Shown in pieces: positions 8,613 through 17,583 of a stretch of 64,000 bases of DNA. Under the pieces are notes generated by a model. It saw only the letters and a program-made list of their open reading frames with translations. It was not told where the DNA came from and did not search any database. This DNA comes from Flavobacterium sp. GTDB lineage: Bacteria > Bacteroidota > Bacteroidia > Flavobacteriales > Flavobacteriaceae. Each line of letters starts with the position of its first letter. Within the stretch, counting starts at the first letter, position 1. A program made the position numbers and the translations under genes. The stretch lies in the NCBI RefSeq assembly GCF_024710485.1, contig NZ_JANJUQ010000031.1, forward strand, positions 62,001 to 126,000, in the 5' to 3' direction.

Positions 8613-9007
8613 TGGCTCATCACATCCAAAATATATTGTGGCGGCGGAATGGCTTTCCCCAATTTTACATCCACAAAAACCAACACAAAATGTGCAGTTG
8701 TTAATAACTCATCATTTTCGTTGCGAATTTCGCAATCAAATTCTATCTTCACTGAGGATTGACTTTTGAACTTGGTTATAACTGTAAGTAAGTCGTCATA
8801 ACGCGCTGGCTTTTTGTAGTTTATGGTCATCGAAACTATCGGAAGGGCTATCCCGCTTTCCTCCATCGATTTATATGAAATCCCTTTATTTCTAAGCCAT
8901 TCCACGCGTCCCATCTCAAAATAGGGCACATAATTCCCGTGGTAAACTACACTCATTTGATCGGTTTCGGAATAACGAACCCTAACTTGAATTTGATGTT
9001 CTTTCAT
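8609..9007 (-). CDS. Acyl-CoA thioesterase, 4HBT/YbgC family
   Basis: A 132-residue hotdog-fold protein that should hydrolyse an acyl-CoA (or acyl-ACP) thioester. The signature RVRYSETDQMSVVYHGNY (about 8-25) contains the 4HBT active-site region, followed by YFEMGRVEWLR. The length equals that of YbgC-like enzymes. The exact acyl chain preference is not readable. The gene runs opposite to dnaA, with a 187-base spacer between the two start codons. Confidence 0.88.
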   Translation of the reverse strand: MKEHQIQVRVRYSETDQMSVVYHGNYVPYFEMGRVEWLRNKGISYKSMEESGIALPIVSMTINYKKPARYDDLLTVITKFKSQSSVKIEFDCEIRNENDELLTTAHFVLVFVDVKLGKAIPPPQYILDVMSH

Positions 9008-9125
9008 CTGCTTTTTTTGCTTTTAATCTAGTTTTTAAAATCTCATTACAACAATATTTTTAAAAAATCAATACCGTTTAAATTTTTTTTAAAGAATTTT
9101 ATTCACATATTTGTTATCCCGAAAA

Positions 9126-9151
9126 ACAGGACATTTATCCTGTCACTTTTG
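9126..9151 (+). promoter_or_regulatory. Likely dnaA promoter region with inverted repeat
   Basis: CACTTTTG (9144-9151) differs from TAnnTTTG by one base and lies 43 bases before the dnaA ATG. Immediately upstream, ACAGGA and TCCTGT (9126-9143) form a 6-base inverted repeat with a 6-base gap. TTATCC occurs in this repeat and again near 9114, but neither copy completes a TTATnCACA DnaA box. Confidence 0.4.
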
Positions 9152-9194
9152 TTAAAGAAACCTATCAATAATTACACTAATTTTAGACCAAAAT

Positions 9195-10622
9195 ATGAGC
9201 AAAACTGCGCAATCGGTATGGGAAAACTGTCTAGAGTTTATAAAAGACAATATTCAGGAACAAGCTTTCAAAACTTGGTTCGAGCCGATTAAGTCAGTGG
9301 AACTTACTGATAATGCTTTGTACATACAGGTACCCAGCAAATTCTTCTATGAATGGCTCGAAGAACACTATGTTAAATTACTGAAAGTAGCGTTAACCAA
9401 AGAACTCGGAAAAAACGCAAAGTTACTCTATAAAATCAAAATGGAAAACACTTATGGCAATAAACAACCGTTTACGGAACAATTGCCAAGTGCGCACCGC
9501 AGCCCGATAAAATCGCAAGACGTTGACGCTCCGTTTAAAAACCTGAATCCCGAACTGAAAAATCCTTTCGTAATTCCGGGCATCAGAAACTTAAAAATAG
9601 AGTCGCAACTCAACCCTAACTACAGCTTCGACAATTTCCTCGAAGGTGATTCTAACCGTTTAGCGCGCTCTGCCGGTATGGCGGTAGCCAATAAACCGGG
9701 CGGTACTTCTTTCAATCCATTGTTAATATTTGGTGGTGTAGGTTTAGGAAAAACGCACTTGGCACATGCTATAGGCGTTGAAATCAAAGACAAATACCCG
9801 GAAAAAACCGTGTTGTACATTTCTGCGGAAGTGTTCACCCAACAATACATAGATTCGGTTAAGAAAAACAACCGAAACGATTTCATCCATTTTTACCAAT
9901 TAATTGATGTATTAATTATAGATGATGTTCAATTCCTATCCGGAAAATCAGGAACGCAGGATGTTTTCTTCCACATCTTTAATTACTTGCACCAAAACGG
10001 CAAACAGGTTATCTTAACCTCCGACAAAGCACCGGTTGACATGCAAGACATTGAGCAACGCTTGTTGTCGCGTTTCAAATGGGGATTGTCGGCCGAATTG
10101 CACCAACCGGATTACGAAACCCGTATTTCTATCTTGAAAAACATTTTGTACCGCGATGGCGTAGACATGCCGGAAGAAATTGTGGAATACGTGGCCCGCA
10201 ACATCAAATCTAATGTTCGTGAACTGGAAGGCGCTATCATTTCTTTAATTGCACAATCTTCTTTCAATAAAAAAGAAGTGACTTTGGATTTGGCCAAAAG
10301 CGTAGTAGAGAAATTCGTTAAAAATGTAAAACGTGAAATATCCATCGATTACATCCAAAAAGTAGTATCCGATTATTTCCAATTGGATGTAGACACCCTA
10401 CAATCCAAAACCAGAAAACGTCACGTAGTACAAGCCCGTCAATTGGCGATGTTCTTTGCTAAGAAATTCACCAAATCTTCTTTAGCCAACATCGGCTCTC
10501 AAATCGGCGACCGTGATCACGCTACTGTATTACACGCTTGTAAAACAGTTGACAACTTGGTTTCGACCGACAAACAATTCAAAAAGTTTGTTGAAGACAT
10601 TCACAAAAAATTATCGTTGTAA
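9195..10622 (+). CDS. dnaA: Chromosomal replication initiator protein DnaA
   Basis: AAA+ ATPase that binds DnaA boxes at oriC and opens the origin. The 475 residues contain domain I (about 1-85, helicase/DiaA contact), a short linker, the AAA+ domain with Walker A GGVGLGKT (180-187) and Walker B LIIDDVQFLSG (about 235-245), and the C-terminal DNA-binding domain with signature GDRDHATVLHACKTV (438-452). Length is normal. The gene starts a plus-strand run with the phosphatase (38 bases downstream) and the methyltransferase. No complete cluster of DnaA boxes is visible beside it, so the origin may not be here. Confidence 0.98.
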   Translation: MSKTAQSVWENCLEFIKDNIQEQAFKTWFEPIKSVELTDNALYIQVPSKFFYEWLEEHYVKLLKVALTKELGKNAKLLYKIKMENTYGNKQPFTEQLPSAHRSPIKSQDVDAPFKNLNPELKNPFVIPGIRNLKIESQLNPNYSFDNFLEGDSNRLARSAGMAVANKPGGTSFNPLLIFGGVGLGKTHLAHAIGVEIKDKYPEKTVLYISAEVFTQQYIDSVKKNNRNDFIHFYQLIDVLIIDDVQFLSGKSGTQDVFFHIFNYLHQNGKQVILTSDKAPVDMQDIEQRLLSRFKWGLSAELHQPDYETRISILKNILYRDGVDMPEEIVEYVARNIKSNVRELEGAIISLIAQSSFNKKEVTLDLAKSVVEKFVKNVKREISIDYIQKVVSDYFQLDVDTLQSKTRKRHVVQARQLAMFFAKKFTKSSLANIGSQIGDRDHATVLHACKTVDNLVSTDKQFKKFVEDIHKKLSL

Positions 10623-10660
10623 TCTGTTTTTAACCTTTTTACAACTCACAAATAAACAAT

Positions 10661-11128
10661 ATGCCCGTTAAAATTTTAATGGTTTGTTTGGGTAATATCT
10701 GCCGATCTCCCCTGGCAGAAGGTATACTCGCGTCTAAATTACCAAAAGGCAAATTTATCGTTGACTCTGCCGGCACTGGAAATTATCACATAGGAAAACA
10801 ACCGGACCATCGTTCGATTGTAGTTGCGCAAAAAAACGGTTTAGATATTACCTATCAAAAAGCGCGACAGTTCTCCGCTAAAGACTTTGACGAATTTGAT
10901 TATATTTATGTAATGGACAGTTCCAATTACGATAATGTCTTAGAACTGGCTAAAAGCGATGACCACAAAGCCAAAGTAGACATGATACTCAACCATCTTT
11001 TCCCGGGAGAAAATGTAGACGTACCCGATCCGTATTTCGGTTTGCAAAACGGTTTCGATATGGTTTATGAAATGCTGGATGAAACTTGCACCATTTTAGC
11101 ACAAAAACTACAAGAAAAACACCCTTAA
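10661..11128 (+). CDS. Low molecular weight protein-tyrosine phosphatase
   Basis: A 155-residue cytoplasmic phosphatase of the LMW-PTP family. The P-loop CLGNICRSPLAEG (about 8-20) has the nucleophilic Cys and the invariant Arg, and the general-acid Asp lies in DVPDPYFG (about 120-127). Such enzymes remove phosphate from tyrosine residues, or in some cases from arginine or small molecules. No tyrosine kinase gene is adjacent. It starts 38 bases after dnaA and is followed closely by the RsmI-like gene, so the three may be co-transcribed. Confidence 0.92.
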   Translation: MPVKILMVCLGNICRSPLAEGILASKLPKGKFIVDSAGTGNYHIGKQPDHRSIVVAQKNGLDITYQKARQFSAKDFDEFDYIYVMDSSNYDNVLELAKSDDHKAKVDMILNHLFPGENVDVPDPYFGLQNGFDMVYEMLDETCTILAQKLQEKHP

Positions 11129-11163
11129 AGATAGTTATCTTCAACAAACAAAGCCGCACATTC

Positions 11164-11886
11164 ATGAAAACGGACAGCCCAAAAGGAAAACTGTATTTAA
11201 TTCCGACCACTTTGGGCGAAAGCGACCCTATGGAGGTATTGCCGCAAACTGTAAAAAGAGCCATCGACTTCATTAACCATTACATCGTTGAAAACGAAAA
11301 AACAGCCAGACGATTCATCAAAGCGGTGAATCCGCAAAAAGTACAAGCCGAACTTAAAATTGCATTGCTCAACAAGCACACGGAAGTGTCTGAGCACAAT
11401 GCCATGATTAAGCCTTGTTTAGAAGGCATCAATGTTGGTTTAATGAGCGAAGCAGGCTGTCCCGGCGTAGCCGATCCCGGCGCAGTAATTGTAAAAATAG
11501 CACACGAAAAAGGCATTCAGGTAGTACCGTTAGTTGGCCCTTCTTCCATCCTATTGGCCATGATGGCTTCGGGTATGAATGGACAAAGCTTTGCTTTCAA
11601 CGGTTACTTACCTATTGACAAAAACGATAAAAAATCGGCACTCAAAAACTTTGAAAAAATGTCGAGCGACAAAAATCAGTCGCAAATCTTTATAGAAACT
11701 CCCTACCGCAACAACAAACTTTTAGAAGATATTCTTTCGGCTTTGCAACCCAACACCCATTTGTGCATTGCGGCCGATATAACGCTGCCTACTGAGTACA
11801 TCAAGACATTACGGGTGGCCGACTGGAAAAAAACAAAGGTCGACCTGCATAACAGACCGACCATTTTTATCATTCACAAGATGTAA
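11164..11886 (+). CDS. RsmI-like SAM-dependent methyltransferase
   Basis: A 240-residue member of the tetrapyrrole methylase superfamily, closest in layout to RsmI, which 2'-O-methylates C1402 of 16S rRNA. Features are YLIPTTLGE near the N terminus, SEAGCPGVADPGA (about 95-107, matching the RsmI SDxGxPxxSDPG loop), VVPLVGPSSILLAMMASG and IFIETPYRNN. The Flavobacterium-type protein is shorter than RsmI and has Cys-Pro-Gly in the loop, so the substrate may differ. The frame runs back to 11086 inside the phosphatase gene, but the ATG at 11164 gives the conserved N terminus and avoids overlap. Confidence 0.85.
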   Translation: MKTDSPKGKLYLIPTTLGESDPMEVLPQTVKRAIDFINHYIVENEKTARRFIKAVNPQKVQAELKIALLNKHTEVSEHNAMIKPCLEGINVGLMSEAGCPGVADPGAVIVKIAHEKGIQVVPLVGPSSILLAMMASGMNGQSFAFNGYLPIDKNDKKSALKNFEKMSSDKNQSQIFIETPYRNNKLLEDILSALQPNTHLCIAADITLPTEYIKTLRVADWKKTKVDLHNRPTIFIIHKM

Positions 11887-11887
11887 C

Positions 11888-12523
11888 TTAATTGATCTTG
11901 GCGTTTTTTATCGCCCGGATGCCATTGGTATCAAAACCTCCAAAATCTCTAAGGTAGGTTCTCACGGAGGTACCGTATTGGTCTTTCATTTTTCGTTCCC
12001 CATTGGTATTCAAAAAACGCTTAACCGAACCAACTCCACCCAAATGCGCCGCCGCTAAAATTCCGGATTCCGTAATCTTAACTCCGTCAACTACTTTCCC
12101 TTCAAAATAACGAATATAATCTCTTAACTCGTATTTGTTTTTAGAAAGTAATGTGACAAACGCCTTTTCCTGTAGTCTCGGATTATTCAAAAAACCTAAA
12201 CTATCATGGATACCAATTGACTTTAGAGTCCCGACACCAAATTGGTATTTCCCCAAATAGCCAAGCGTATTAATTCTTCTGTATTTTCCTTGGGATTCTT
12301 TGTGCGCAATGGCTTCTTTGTAGCCAATAAAATACCTTCCGGTATACGGCACTCTGAGATTAACGTAATCTATGTTGTTTTGAGAAGGAAAAACATAGTG
12401 GAGTTCTTCATTTTCATCAACACCAAAACTGAAGTTGATTTGGGCATTGTAAGGTTTAAAACCTGAGCTTATAAAAGCTACTGTTAGTAGGATAGTTGAG
12501 TAAAATATTCCTTTTTTAATCAT
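11888..12523 (-). CDS. Exported lysozyme-superfamily (transglycosylase-like) protein
   Basis: A 211-residue protein with an N-terminal hydrophobic export signal (about 1-22). The segment AIAHKESQGKYRRINTLGYLGKYQFGVGTL resembles a soluble lytic transglycosylase core: a Glu in HKES followed by a Gly/Tyr/Gln-Phe-Gly pattern, then GILAAAHLGGVGSVKRFL. This suggests a periplasmic peptidoglycan-cleaving enzyme, an assignment from motif shape only. It follows a cell-wall cluster (dapF, mltG, DUF2279) on the same strand but has its own -7 element (12571-12578), so it is probably transcribed separately. Confidence 0.7.
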   Translation of the reverse strand: MIKKGIFYSTILLTVAFISSGFKPYNAQINFSFGVDENEELHYVFPSQNNIDYVNLRVPYTGRYFIGYKEAIAHKESQGKYRRINTLGYLGKYQFGVGTLKSIGIHDSLGFLNNPRLQEKAFVTLLSKNKYELRDYIRYFEGKVVDGVKITESGILAAAHLGGVGSVKRFLNTNGERKMKDQYGTSVRTYLRDFGGFDTNGIRAIKNAKIN

Positions 12524-12570
12524 TAATTGTTATTTCTCAAGCGCTGTCACCGACATGAAATTACCGGCTG

Positions 12571-12578
12571 CAAATATA
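12571..12578 (-). promoter_or_regulatory. -7 promoter element for the transglycosylase-like gene
   Basis: On the minus strand the bases read TATATTTG, an exact TAnnTTTG match, 48 bases before the ATG at 12523. No convincing -33 element was identified. Confidence 0.5.
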
Positions 12579-12620
12579 CAACTAATTTTATAAAATTGAC
12601 TATCAAGCAGTTAAACTGCT

Positions 12621-13532
12621 TTAAAAGTAGACGAAATGCCATTTCGACCCTCCTAAACCCTTGATTTCAAACGTTGGAGCCGGAATCTTGATGGTATTGC
12701 AAATTGTTAAAATCGTCTTAAGAAAATGCGATTTGGTTTCAATTTTAGTCAAATCAACGTCGAGACTAAGGTAAAATTGACGGTATCTTTTACTTTCGGG
12801 AAGAAAAATAGTGTTGACAAAAGCGTCATCCCCGGTAATCATCCCCTCGGCTCCGTAACCAATAGCCACATTCAACCATTTCGGTACTTTGCTTTTAGGG
12901 GCAAAAGAATGAATGTTAAACGACAACCAATAAGTCTGACCATTGTAATCTTTCAAGATTTGCTCTTGTAGCGAACTGCCTAAAACTTCAGGTCGAGCAG
13001 CAGCATAAGGCGTGGTATGAAAAGAAAATTTAGGGACGATGCGTTGCTCTTGCCAAAGCAATTCTTGAGAAACATACAAAGCGGTACCCGAAACATTGGC
13101 TGCCACATCGCCAAGCGAGGCTCCCCAATTAGCCGAATAGCCATCAAACACTTCAACAGTCGTCAAAAAAGCCAAACCTAAAGTCGCCCCGTAAAGCAAC
13201 TGACTCTTTTGGTTGGCACCGGCCCACTTCATGGCATTAGCCCCTAAACTACCCAAATGATAAGCCGAAAATACATGGCCTGCTTTGTCCATCTGCAACC
13301 ACTCGGCATTGTCATTGATAAAATGAAAATTAGATTTCGGATAATCGGCATACCAAACCTGATTCAAACCAACCAAGGCAGCAGTTCCCAACGCGGCTTC
13401 GGAAATCACCAGAGTTTTAAGTCGACTTTTATGCAGCGTGTCCGAAGGTTTCAAAAAAGCATTCAACCCTTTTTGTGCCCAAAGTAGTGAGGTACAAAAC
13501 AGAAAAAAAAGTATGTAACCCTTGTGCTTCAA
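12621..13532 (-). CDS. Exported DUF2279 family protein
   Basis: A 303-residue protein with a signal peptide (KGYILFFLFCTSLLWAQ, about 3-19). The region about 35-165 matches DUF2279: LNQVWYADYPKSNFHF, DKAGHVFSAYHLG and SANWGASLGDVAANVSGTALY, with conserved Asp/His residues. The C-terminal half looks like beta-strands and an outer-membrane location is possible. No biochemical role is established for the family. It is 3 bases downstream of mltG on the same strand, so co-expression with cell-wall genes is likely. Confidence 0.82.
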   Translation of the reverse strand: MKHKGYILFFLFCTSLLWAQKGLNAFLKPSDTLHKSRLKTLVISEAALGTAALVGLNQVWYADYPKSNFHFINDNAEWLQMDKAGHVFSAYHLGSLGANAMKWAGANQKSQLLYGATLGLAFLTTVEVFDGYSANWGASLGDVAANVSGTALYVSQELLWQEQRIVPKFSFHTTPYAAARPEVLGSSLQEQILKDYNGQTYWLSFNIHSFAPKSKVPKWLNVAIGYGAEGMITGDDAFVNTIFLPESKRYRQFYLSLDVDLTKIETKSHFLKTILTICNTIKIPAPTFEIKGLGGSKWHFVYF

Positions 13533-13535
13533 GAG

Positions 13536-14564
13536 TTATCGTTTGGTGCCTTGAGCATTCAACCAATCGGCATATTTTTTAGCATTCACATCGTGTTGCG
13601 CCATGGTAGCGGCAAACTCATGATAACCAAAACGCTCTACGCTGGCACAGAAATACAAATAATTATGTTGTTCCGGATTCAAAACCGCATCAATCGCATC
13701 AATATCCGGCATGGCAATGGGTCCCGGAGGCAATCCTTCGTTTTGGTAAGTGTTGTAAGGAGAAGCGATGAACAAATCATTGTACAATACACGTTTAATC
13801 ACTTGCTCAAAATTGTTGTCACGCAACTTTAAAGCGTAAATCACCGTAGGATCGGCTTGCAATTTCATCCCGTCTCTTAAGCGATTTAAATATACACCGG
13901 CCACTGTCGGTCGCTCGCTTTTCTTTACAGTTTCTTTGTGAACAATCGAGGCCAAAGTAATCACTTGCACCGGCGTCATATTCAACTCGGCAGCTTTAGC
14001 CAATCGCTCTTTGGTCCAGAAACGATTGTACTCCTCCAACATTTTATCTCTGAATTTTTCAGCCGAAACGTTCCAATAGAATTCGTAAGTATTGGGTAAA
14101 AACATAGCAAAAACAGTCTCCTTGGTAAAACCATTCTTTTGCAAAAAGATACTGTCGCGGAAAGTCGCCAACAATTTAGTAGTGTCAGGCTCAATCTGCG
14201 AACTGATACGCTCGCACAAATTCTCCAATCGCTCCTGATTGTTAAAAGCCAATTGCACCGGTACATTTCTTCGCATAGCGCTAACCAACTGAAAGGCACT
14301 CATTCCTTTTTTCAACAAAAATCTTCCGGGTTTAACATTGTCGGGATAAGAGCGAAGTTGGGCAATCACCTCAAAATCGGACATATTTTTGATATAAGGC
14401 GAAATGATGTTTTGTACCGCATCGTAGGTAGCGCCGGTTGGAACTTCCACATACACTTCCTCTTTGTCAAAAGTGGTATTAGCTGTAAAGAATTTGATAT
14501 ACACTAACAAAACGACCAATAAACCAACGGCCGCTGTAATTTTAAAGATTTTACTTTTATTCAA
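13536..14564 (-). CDS. mltG: Endolytic murein transglycosylase MltG
   Basis: Inner-membrane enzyme that cuts nascent glycan strands and so sets peptidoglycan chain length. The 342 residues have one N-terminal membrane helix (about 8-27), a LysM-like region, and a YceG catalytic domain. The catalytic Glu is in ITLASIVHKETVKKSE, followed by VAGVYLNRLRDGMKLQADP and the C-terminal NEGLPPGPIAMPDIDAI. Length is normal. It lies between a GNAT gene (19 bases upstream) and the DUF2279 gene (3 bases downstream), within a run that starts with dapF. Confidence 0.95.
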   Translation of the reverse strand: MNKSKIFKITAAVGLLVVLLVYIKFFTANTTFDKEEVYVEVPTGATYDAVQNIISPYIKNMSDFEVIAQLRSYPDNVKPGRFLLKKGMSAFQLVSAMRRNVPVQLAFNNQERLENLCERISSQIEPDTTKLLATFRDSIFLQKNGFTKETVFAMFLPNTYEFYWNVSAEKFRDKMLEEYNRFWTKERLAKAAELNMTPVQVITLASIVHKETVKKSERPTVAGVYLNRLRDGMKLQADPTVIYALKLRDNNFEQVIKRVLYNDLFIASPYNTYQNEGLPPGPIAMPDIDAIDAVLNPEQHNYLYFCASVERFGYHEFAATMAQHDVNAKKYADWLNAQGTKR

Positions 14565-14583
14565 AACCGAAACTGTTTTAGAT

Positions 14584-15111
14584 TTATTTTTTTATCAATT
14601 GAAAAAGGGCTTCATCATGAAAACGATTATGGGTAAAATTCCAATCCTTCTTCACACCGATTTTTTCAAAACCAAAGGTAGTAAAAAGCGATAAACTCGC
14701 TGTGTTTTCCGTACTGATATTGGCATACAATTGATGCAATTGCAATTGCCCAAAGGCATAATCAATTACCAATCCTAAAGCCTCTTTACCGTAACCCGAA
14801 TGTCTGTCACCTTCATCTTGGATAATAATGCCTACACCCGCACGCTGGTTCTTAGGATCAAAGTCGAATAAGTCTATCAAACCAATCGCATCTGGCGATT
14901 CCTTTTTACAAACAGCCAAACGCAACTGCTTGGCTTCGTATATGTCCTGATGAGCATTTTCTAAGTATTGACGAATAAGAAACCTGCTGTAAGGCGTTTG
15001 AGTATTACTGACTTCCCAAATCGATTCATCATTCTCCACAGCATAAACAAACTCCAAATCTTCGGGTTCGAGCGCACGCAAGTTAATCTTAGATCCCTTT
15101 AATGTAATCAT
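14584..15111 (-). CDS. GNAT family N-acetyltransferase (RimJ/RimL-like)
   Basis: A 175-residue acetyltransferase. The N terminus LKGSKINLRALEPEDLEFVY is the usual start of the RimJ/RimL/SpeG group, IGLIDLFDFDPKNQRAGVGIII is the core strand pair, and GYGKEALGLVIDYAF contains the acetyl-CoA loop, followed by ISTENTASLSLFTTFGFEKIG. The substrate could be a protein N terminus, a polyamine or a small amine. It starts 5 bases after dapF and precedes mltG, so it belongs to the same transcription unit. Confidence 0.88.
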   Translation of the reverse strand: MITLKGSKINLRALEPEDLEFVYAVENDESIWEVSNTQTPYSRFLIRQYLENAHQDIYEAKQLRLAVCKKESPDAIGLIDLFDFDPKNQRAGVGIIIQDEGDRHSGYGKEALGLVIDYAFGQLQLHQLYANISTENTASLSLFTTFGFEKIGVKKDWNFTHNRFHDEALFQLIKK

Positions 15112-15116
15112 ATGAT

Positions 15117-15899
15117 TTAAATTTCAATGGTACCACTAAAGACAAAGGTGGCCGGACCTTTAAGAAAAACATGGGTGTATTGATTCCCTTCTTTAACAAA
15201 CGAAACCTCTAACTTTCCGCCTTCCACATCCAAATAAATATGATGCGATTGCGTTCTGCCGGTAGCATGCATGGCAATAGCCACCGCAGTAGCCCCGGTA
15301 CCACAAGACAAGGTTTCATCTTCTACACCACGCTCGTAAGTACGCAAAGCAAAATGATTTTCCGAAAGTTGCTTGACGAAGTTCACATTGCTTCCCGGTT
15401 TTCCGTACAAGTCGGAATATCGAATTTTAGCGCCTTCGGTTTTTACATCAAAATGCGACAAATCTTCTACCATAGTTACATGATGCGGCGAACCGGTATT
15501 GAGAAAAACATAATCTTCTTTGATATGTACTTCGCTTACGTCTTTCATCCCCAAAGAAACCAAACCATTGTCAAAAACTGCTGCATGATGCGGTCCGTCA
15601 GCAGCGATAAAATTGGTATCATTTTGAATCAATTGCAAGCTTTTAGCAAAAGCCACTAAACAACGTCCGCCATTACCGCACATGGAACTTTCATTGCCGT
15701 CGGAATTGTAATACACCATCCTGAAATCAGCAGCCGCATCTTGCTCTAATAAGATAAGACCATCAGCCCCGATACCGAAACGGCGATCACACATTTTTTC
15801 AATGAGTGCCACATCGTTTTTAGGAAACCCAGCAGTTCTGTTGTCTATCATGACAAAGTCGTTCCCCGTGCCTTCGTATTTGTTAAAATTGATTGTCAT
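15117..15899 (-). CDS. dapF: Diaminopimelate epimerase
   Basis: Interconverts LL- and meso-diaminopimelate, the lysine precursor and peptidoglycan cross-linking residue. The 260 residues show FNKYEGTGNDFVMID at the N terminus, the first catalytic Cys in MCGNGGRC and the second in SCGTGATAV. The frame extends to 15980, but the ATG at 15899 gives the standard family N terminus (MTINFNKYEGTGND); the longer version would add 27 residues with no counterpart. It begins the minus-strand cell-wall run dapF-GNAT-mltG-DUF2279 and diverges from the DegP-type gene. Confidence 0.95.
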   Translation of the reverse strand: MTINFNKYEGTGNDFVMIDNRTAGFPKNDVALIEKMCDRRFGIGADGLILLEQDAAADFRMVYYNSDGNESSMCGNGGRCLVAFAKSLQLIQNDTNFIAADGPHHAAVFDNGLVSLGMKDVSEVHIKEDYVFLNTGSPHHVTMVEDLSHFDVKTEGAKIRYSDLYGKPGSNVNFVKQLSENHFALRTYERGVEDETLSCGTGATAVAIAMHATGRTQSHHIYLDVEGGKLEVSFVKEGNQYTHVFLKGPATFVFSGTIEI

Positions 15900-15973
15900 A
15901 GCTGTGTTAAGTACCACAAATATAGCAAAATTTAAGATTGACTTAAAAATTGTTAAACGACCGTTAAAGGGTA

Positions 15974-16004
15974 TTGACATGGAAATTGAAACTTTATAAC
16001 TTTA
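15974..16004 (+). promoter_or_regulatory. Promoter of the DegP/HtrA gene
   Basis: TTG (15974-15976) is followed after 20 bases by TAACTTTA (15997-16004), one base from TAnnTTTG. This spacing fits the Bacteroidota sigma-A type promoter. It lies 30 bases before the ATG at 16034 and overlaps an upstream in-frame ATG (15979 region), supporting the shorter protein start. Confidence 0.6.
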
Positions 16005-16033
16005 CTAAACAATTAAAAAAAACCGACAAGACG

Positions 16034-17422
16034 ATGAAAAGAGTATCAAGTTTATTTTTAGTGTCTTTACTAAGCGGAGCTACTACTTTAGGAGCTTACA
16101 AATTATTCTTTGATAACAATGGAAGAGACAGTATCGTTACAACAGCTTCCGGTTCCTACGGAAGAGCCGTAGGATTATCAGGCGAAGCCATTGATTTTAC
16201 AGAAGCTGCCGAAGCTGCGGTACACACAGTCGTGCACGTTAAAAATGTTTCCATCAGAACGGTATCTAATCCGATAATGGAGTTTTTCTACGGTCAACGT
16301 GGCGGTCAACAACAAGAACAAATCGGCACCGGTTCAGGCGTTATCATTTCGGAAGACGGTTATATCGTAACCAACAACCACGTGATTAAAGATGCCACCG
16401 AATTGGAAGTAACACTAAACAATAACAAGTCCTACAAAGCCAAACTCATCGGGACCGATTCTAAAATGGACATCGCACTATTGAAAATCAATGCCGATGA
16501 AAAATTACCGTATTCCACTTTTGCCGATTCCGATCAGGTAAAAGTAGGCGAATGGGTATTGGCCGTTGGGAATCCGTACAACTTAAACTCAACCGTAACC
16601 GCCGGTATCGTTTCGGCCAAAGCCAGAAATTTAGACAACCGCAACGGCATCCAATCGTTCATTCAAACCGATGCAGCAGTGAATCCGGGAAACAGTGGCG
16701 GTGCTTTGGTCAACACCCGTGGTGAATTGATAGGCATCAACACCATGATTTCCTCTCCTACCGGAAGCTATGCCGGCTATTCATTTGCCGTTCCTTCTAA
16801 CATTACCCGAAAAATTATCGAAGACATCATGGAATTCGGTGGCGTACAAAGAGGTATTTTAGGGGTAGAAGGCAACGAATTGAACAGCAAAGCCTCCAAC
16901 GAATTAGGCATCAAAGATACCGAAGGCTTCTACATCAACAAGGTAACTAAAAATTCTGGAGCCGAAAAAGCCGGCTTGCGCAAAGGCGATGTGATTAAAA
17001 AAATCGACAGTCAAAAAATCACTTCTTTTGCTGAACTAACCGGCTATATCAACACCAAACGCCCAAGCGACAAAGTTCAGGTAACTTATGTGCGCGACAA
17101 CGAAACCAAAACGGCTTGGGTAACGCTGATTAAAAACGATATTTTCACCACTGAATTCAAGGGCTTGGAGTTGGAAAATATTGATAGTGCCGACAAGAAA
17201 AAATTCAGAATAGATTACGGTGTACGCATCAAAGAAATCAACAACGATAATTTGAGACCGTATTACGACCAACTCAAAGGCAACATCATCCTATCCGTAG
17301 ACAATGTTAAAGCCACGGATGTAGAGACCATTTCGCGATTCTTAAACCGAAAAGACGAAAACCAAAGTGTCAGCATCCAAATGATTAACCGATTAGGACA
17401 AGTGATACAAATTATCATCTAA
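16034..17422 (+). CDS. DegP/DegQ (HtrA) family serine endoprotease
   Basis: Periplasmic protease and chaperone that removes misfolded envelope proteins. The 462 residues have an N-terminal membrane/signal segment (SSLFLVSLLSGATTLGAYKLF), a trypsin-like domain with catalytic His116 (VTNNHVI), Asp146 (KMDIALL) and Ser221 (NPGNSGGAL), a PDZ domain (about 275-365) containing AGLRKGDVIKKID, and a degenerate second PDZ-like region at the end. The start at 16034 yields a sensible signal sequence and has a promoter just upstream; the frame runs back to 15974. A terminator follows at 17454. Confidence 0.94.
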   Translation: MKRVSSLFLVSLLSGATTLGAYKLFFDNNGRDSIVTTASGSYGRAVGLSGEAIDFTEAAEAAVHTVVHVKNVSIRTVSNPIMEFFYGQRGGQQQEQIGTGSGVIISEDGYIVTNNHVIKDATELEVTLNNNKSYKAKLIGTDSKMDIALLKINADEKLPYSTFADSDQVKVGEWVLAVGNPYNLNSTVTAGIVSAKARNLDNRNGIQSFIQTDAAVNPGNSGGALVNTRGELIGINTMISSPTGSYAGYSFAVPSNITRKIIEDIMEFGGVQRGILGVEGNELNSKASNELGIKDTEGFYINKVTKNSGAEKAGLRKGDVIKKIDSQKITSFAELTGYINTKRPSDKVQVTYVRDNETKTAWVTLIKNDIFTTEFKGLELENIDSADKKKFRIDYGVRIKEINNDNLRPYYDQLKGNIILSVDNVKATDVETISRFLNRKDENQSVSIQMINRLGQVIQIII

Positions 17423-17453
17423 ATACAAAATCATCTTACTTATTTTTCGAAGA

Positions 17454-17483
17454 AACCGGCCCTGCATTAGGTCGGTTTTTTTT
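17454..17483 (+). terminator. Rho-independent terminator after the DegP-type gene
   Basis: An imperfect GC-rich stem (AACCG.CCT with AGG.CGGTT) is followed by eight T residues, 32 bases after the stop codon. Confidence 0.75.
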
Positions 17484-17496
17484 ATGATAAAAAAGT

Positions 17497-17538
17497 CACG
17501 AAATCGTTTTCGTGAAAGACTTCTATTTCATATTTTTG
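17497..17538 (+). promoter_or_regulatory. gap: gap promoter with inverted repeat
   Basis: TATTTTTG at 17531-17538 is an exact TAnnTTTG element. It is 45 bases before the ATG at 17584. Upstream, CACGAA (17497-17502) and TTCGTG (17509-17514) form an inverted repeat near where the -33 contact would be, which could bind a regulator of glycolysis. Confidence 0.55.
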
Positions 17539-17583
17539 CGGCAAATTTTAAAAATTTCAACACAACTAAACACTTTCTTTTTT

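Noticed and set aside
9108..9143. DnaA-box cluster or oriC upstream of dnaA.
   Set aside because: Only TTATCC fragments are seen; no complete TTATnCACA boxes or AT-rich unwinding region with boxes.
15900..15980. Longer dapF start.
   Set aside because: The extra 27 residues do not match the family and the ATG at 15899 gives the conserved N terminus.
17512..17583. Longer gap start.
   Set aside because: A promoter element lies inside the extension and the extra residues have no family counterpart.
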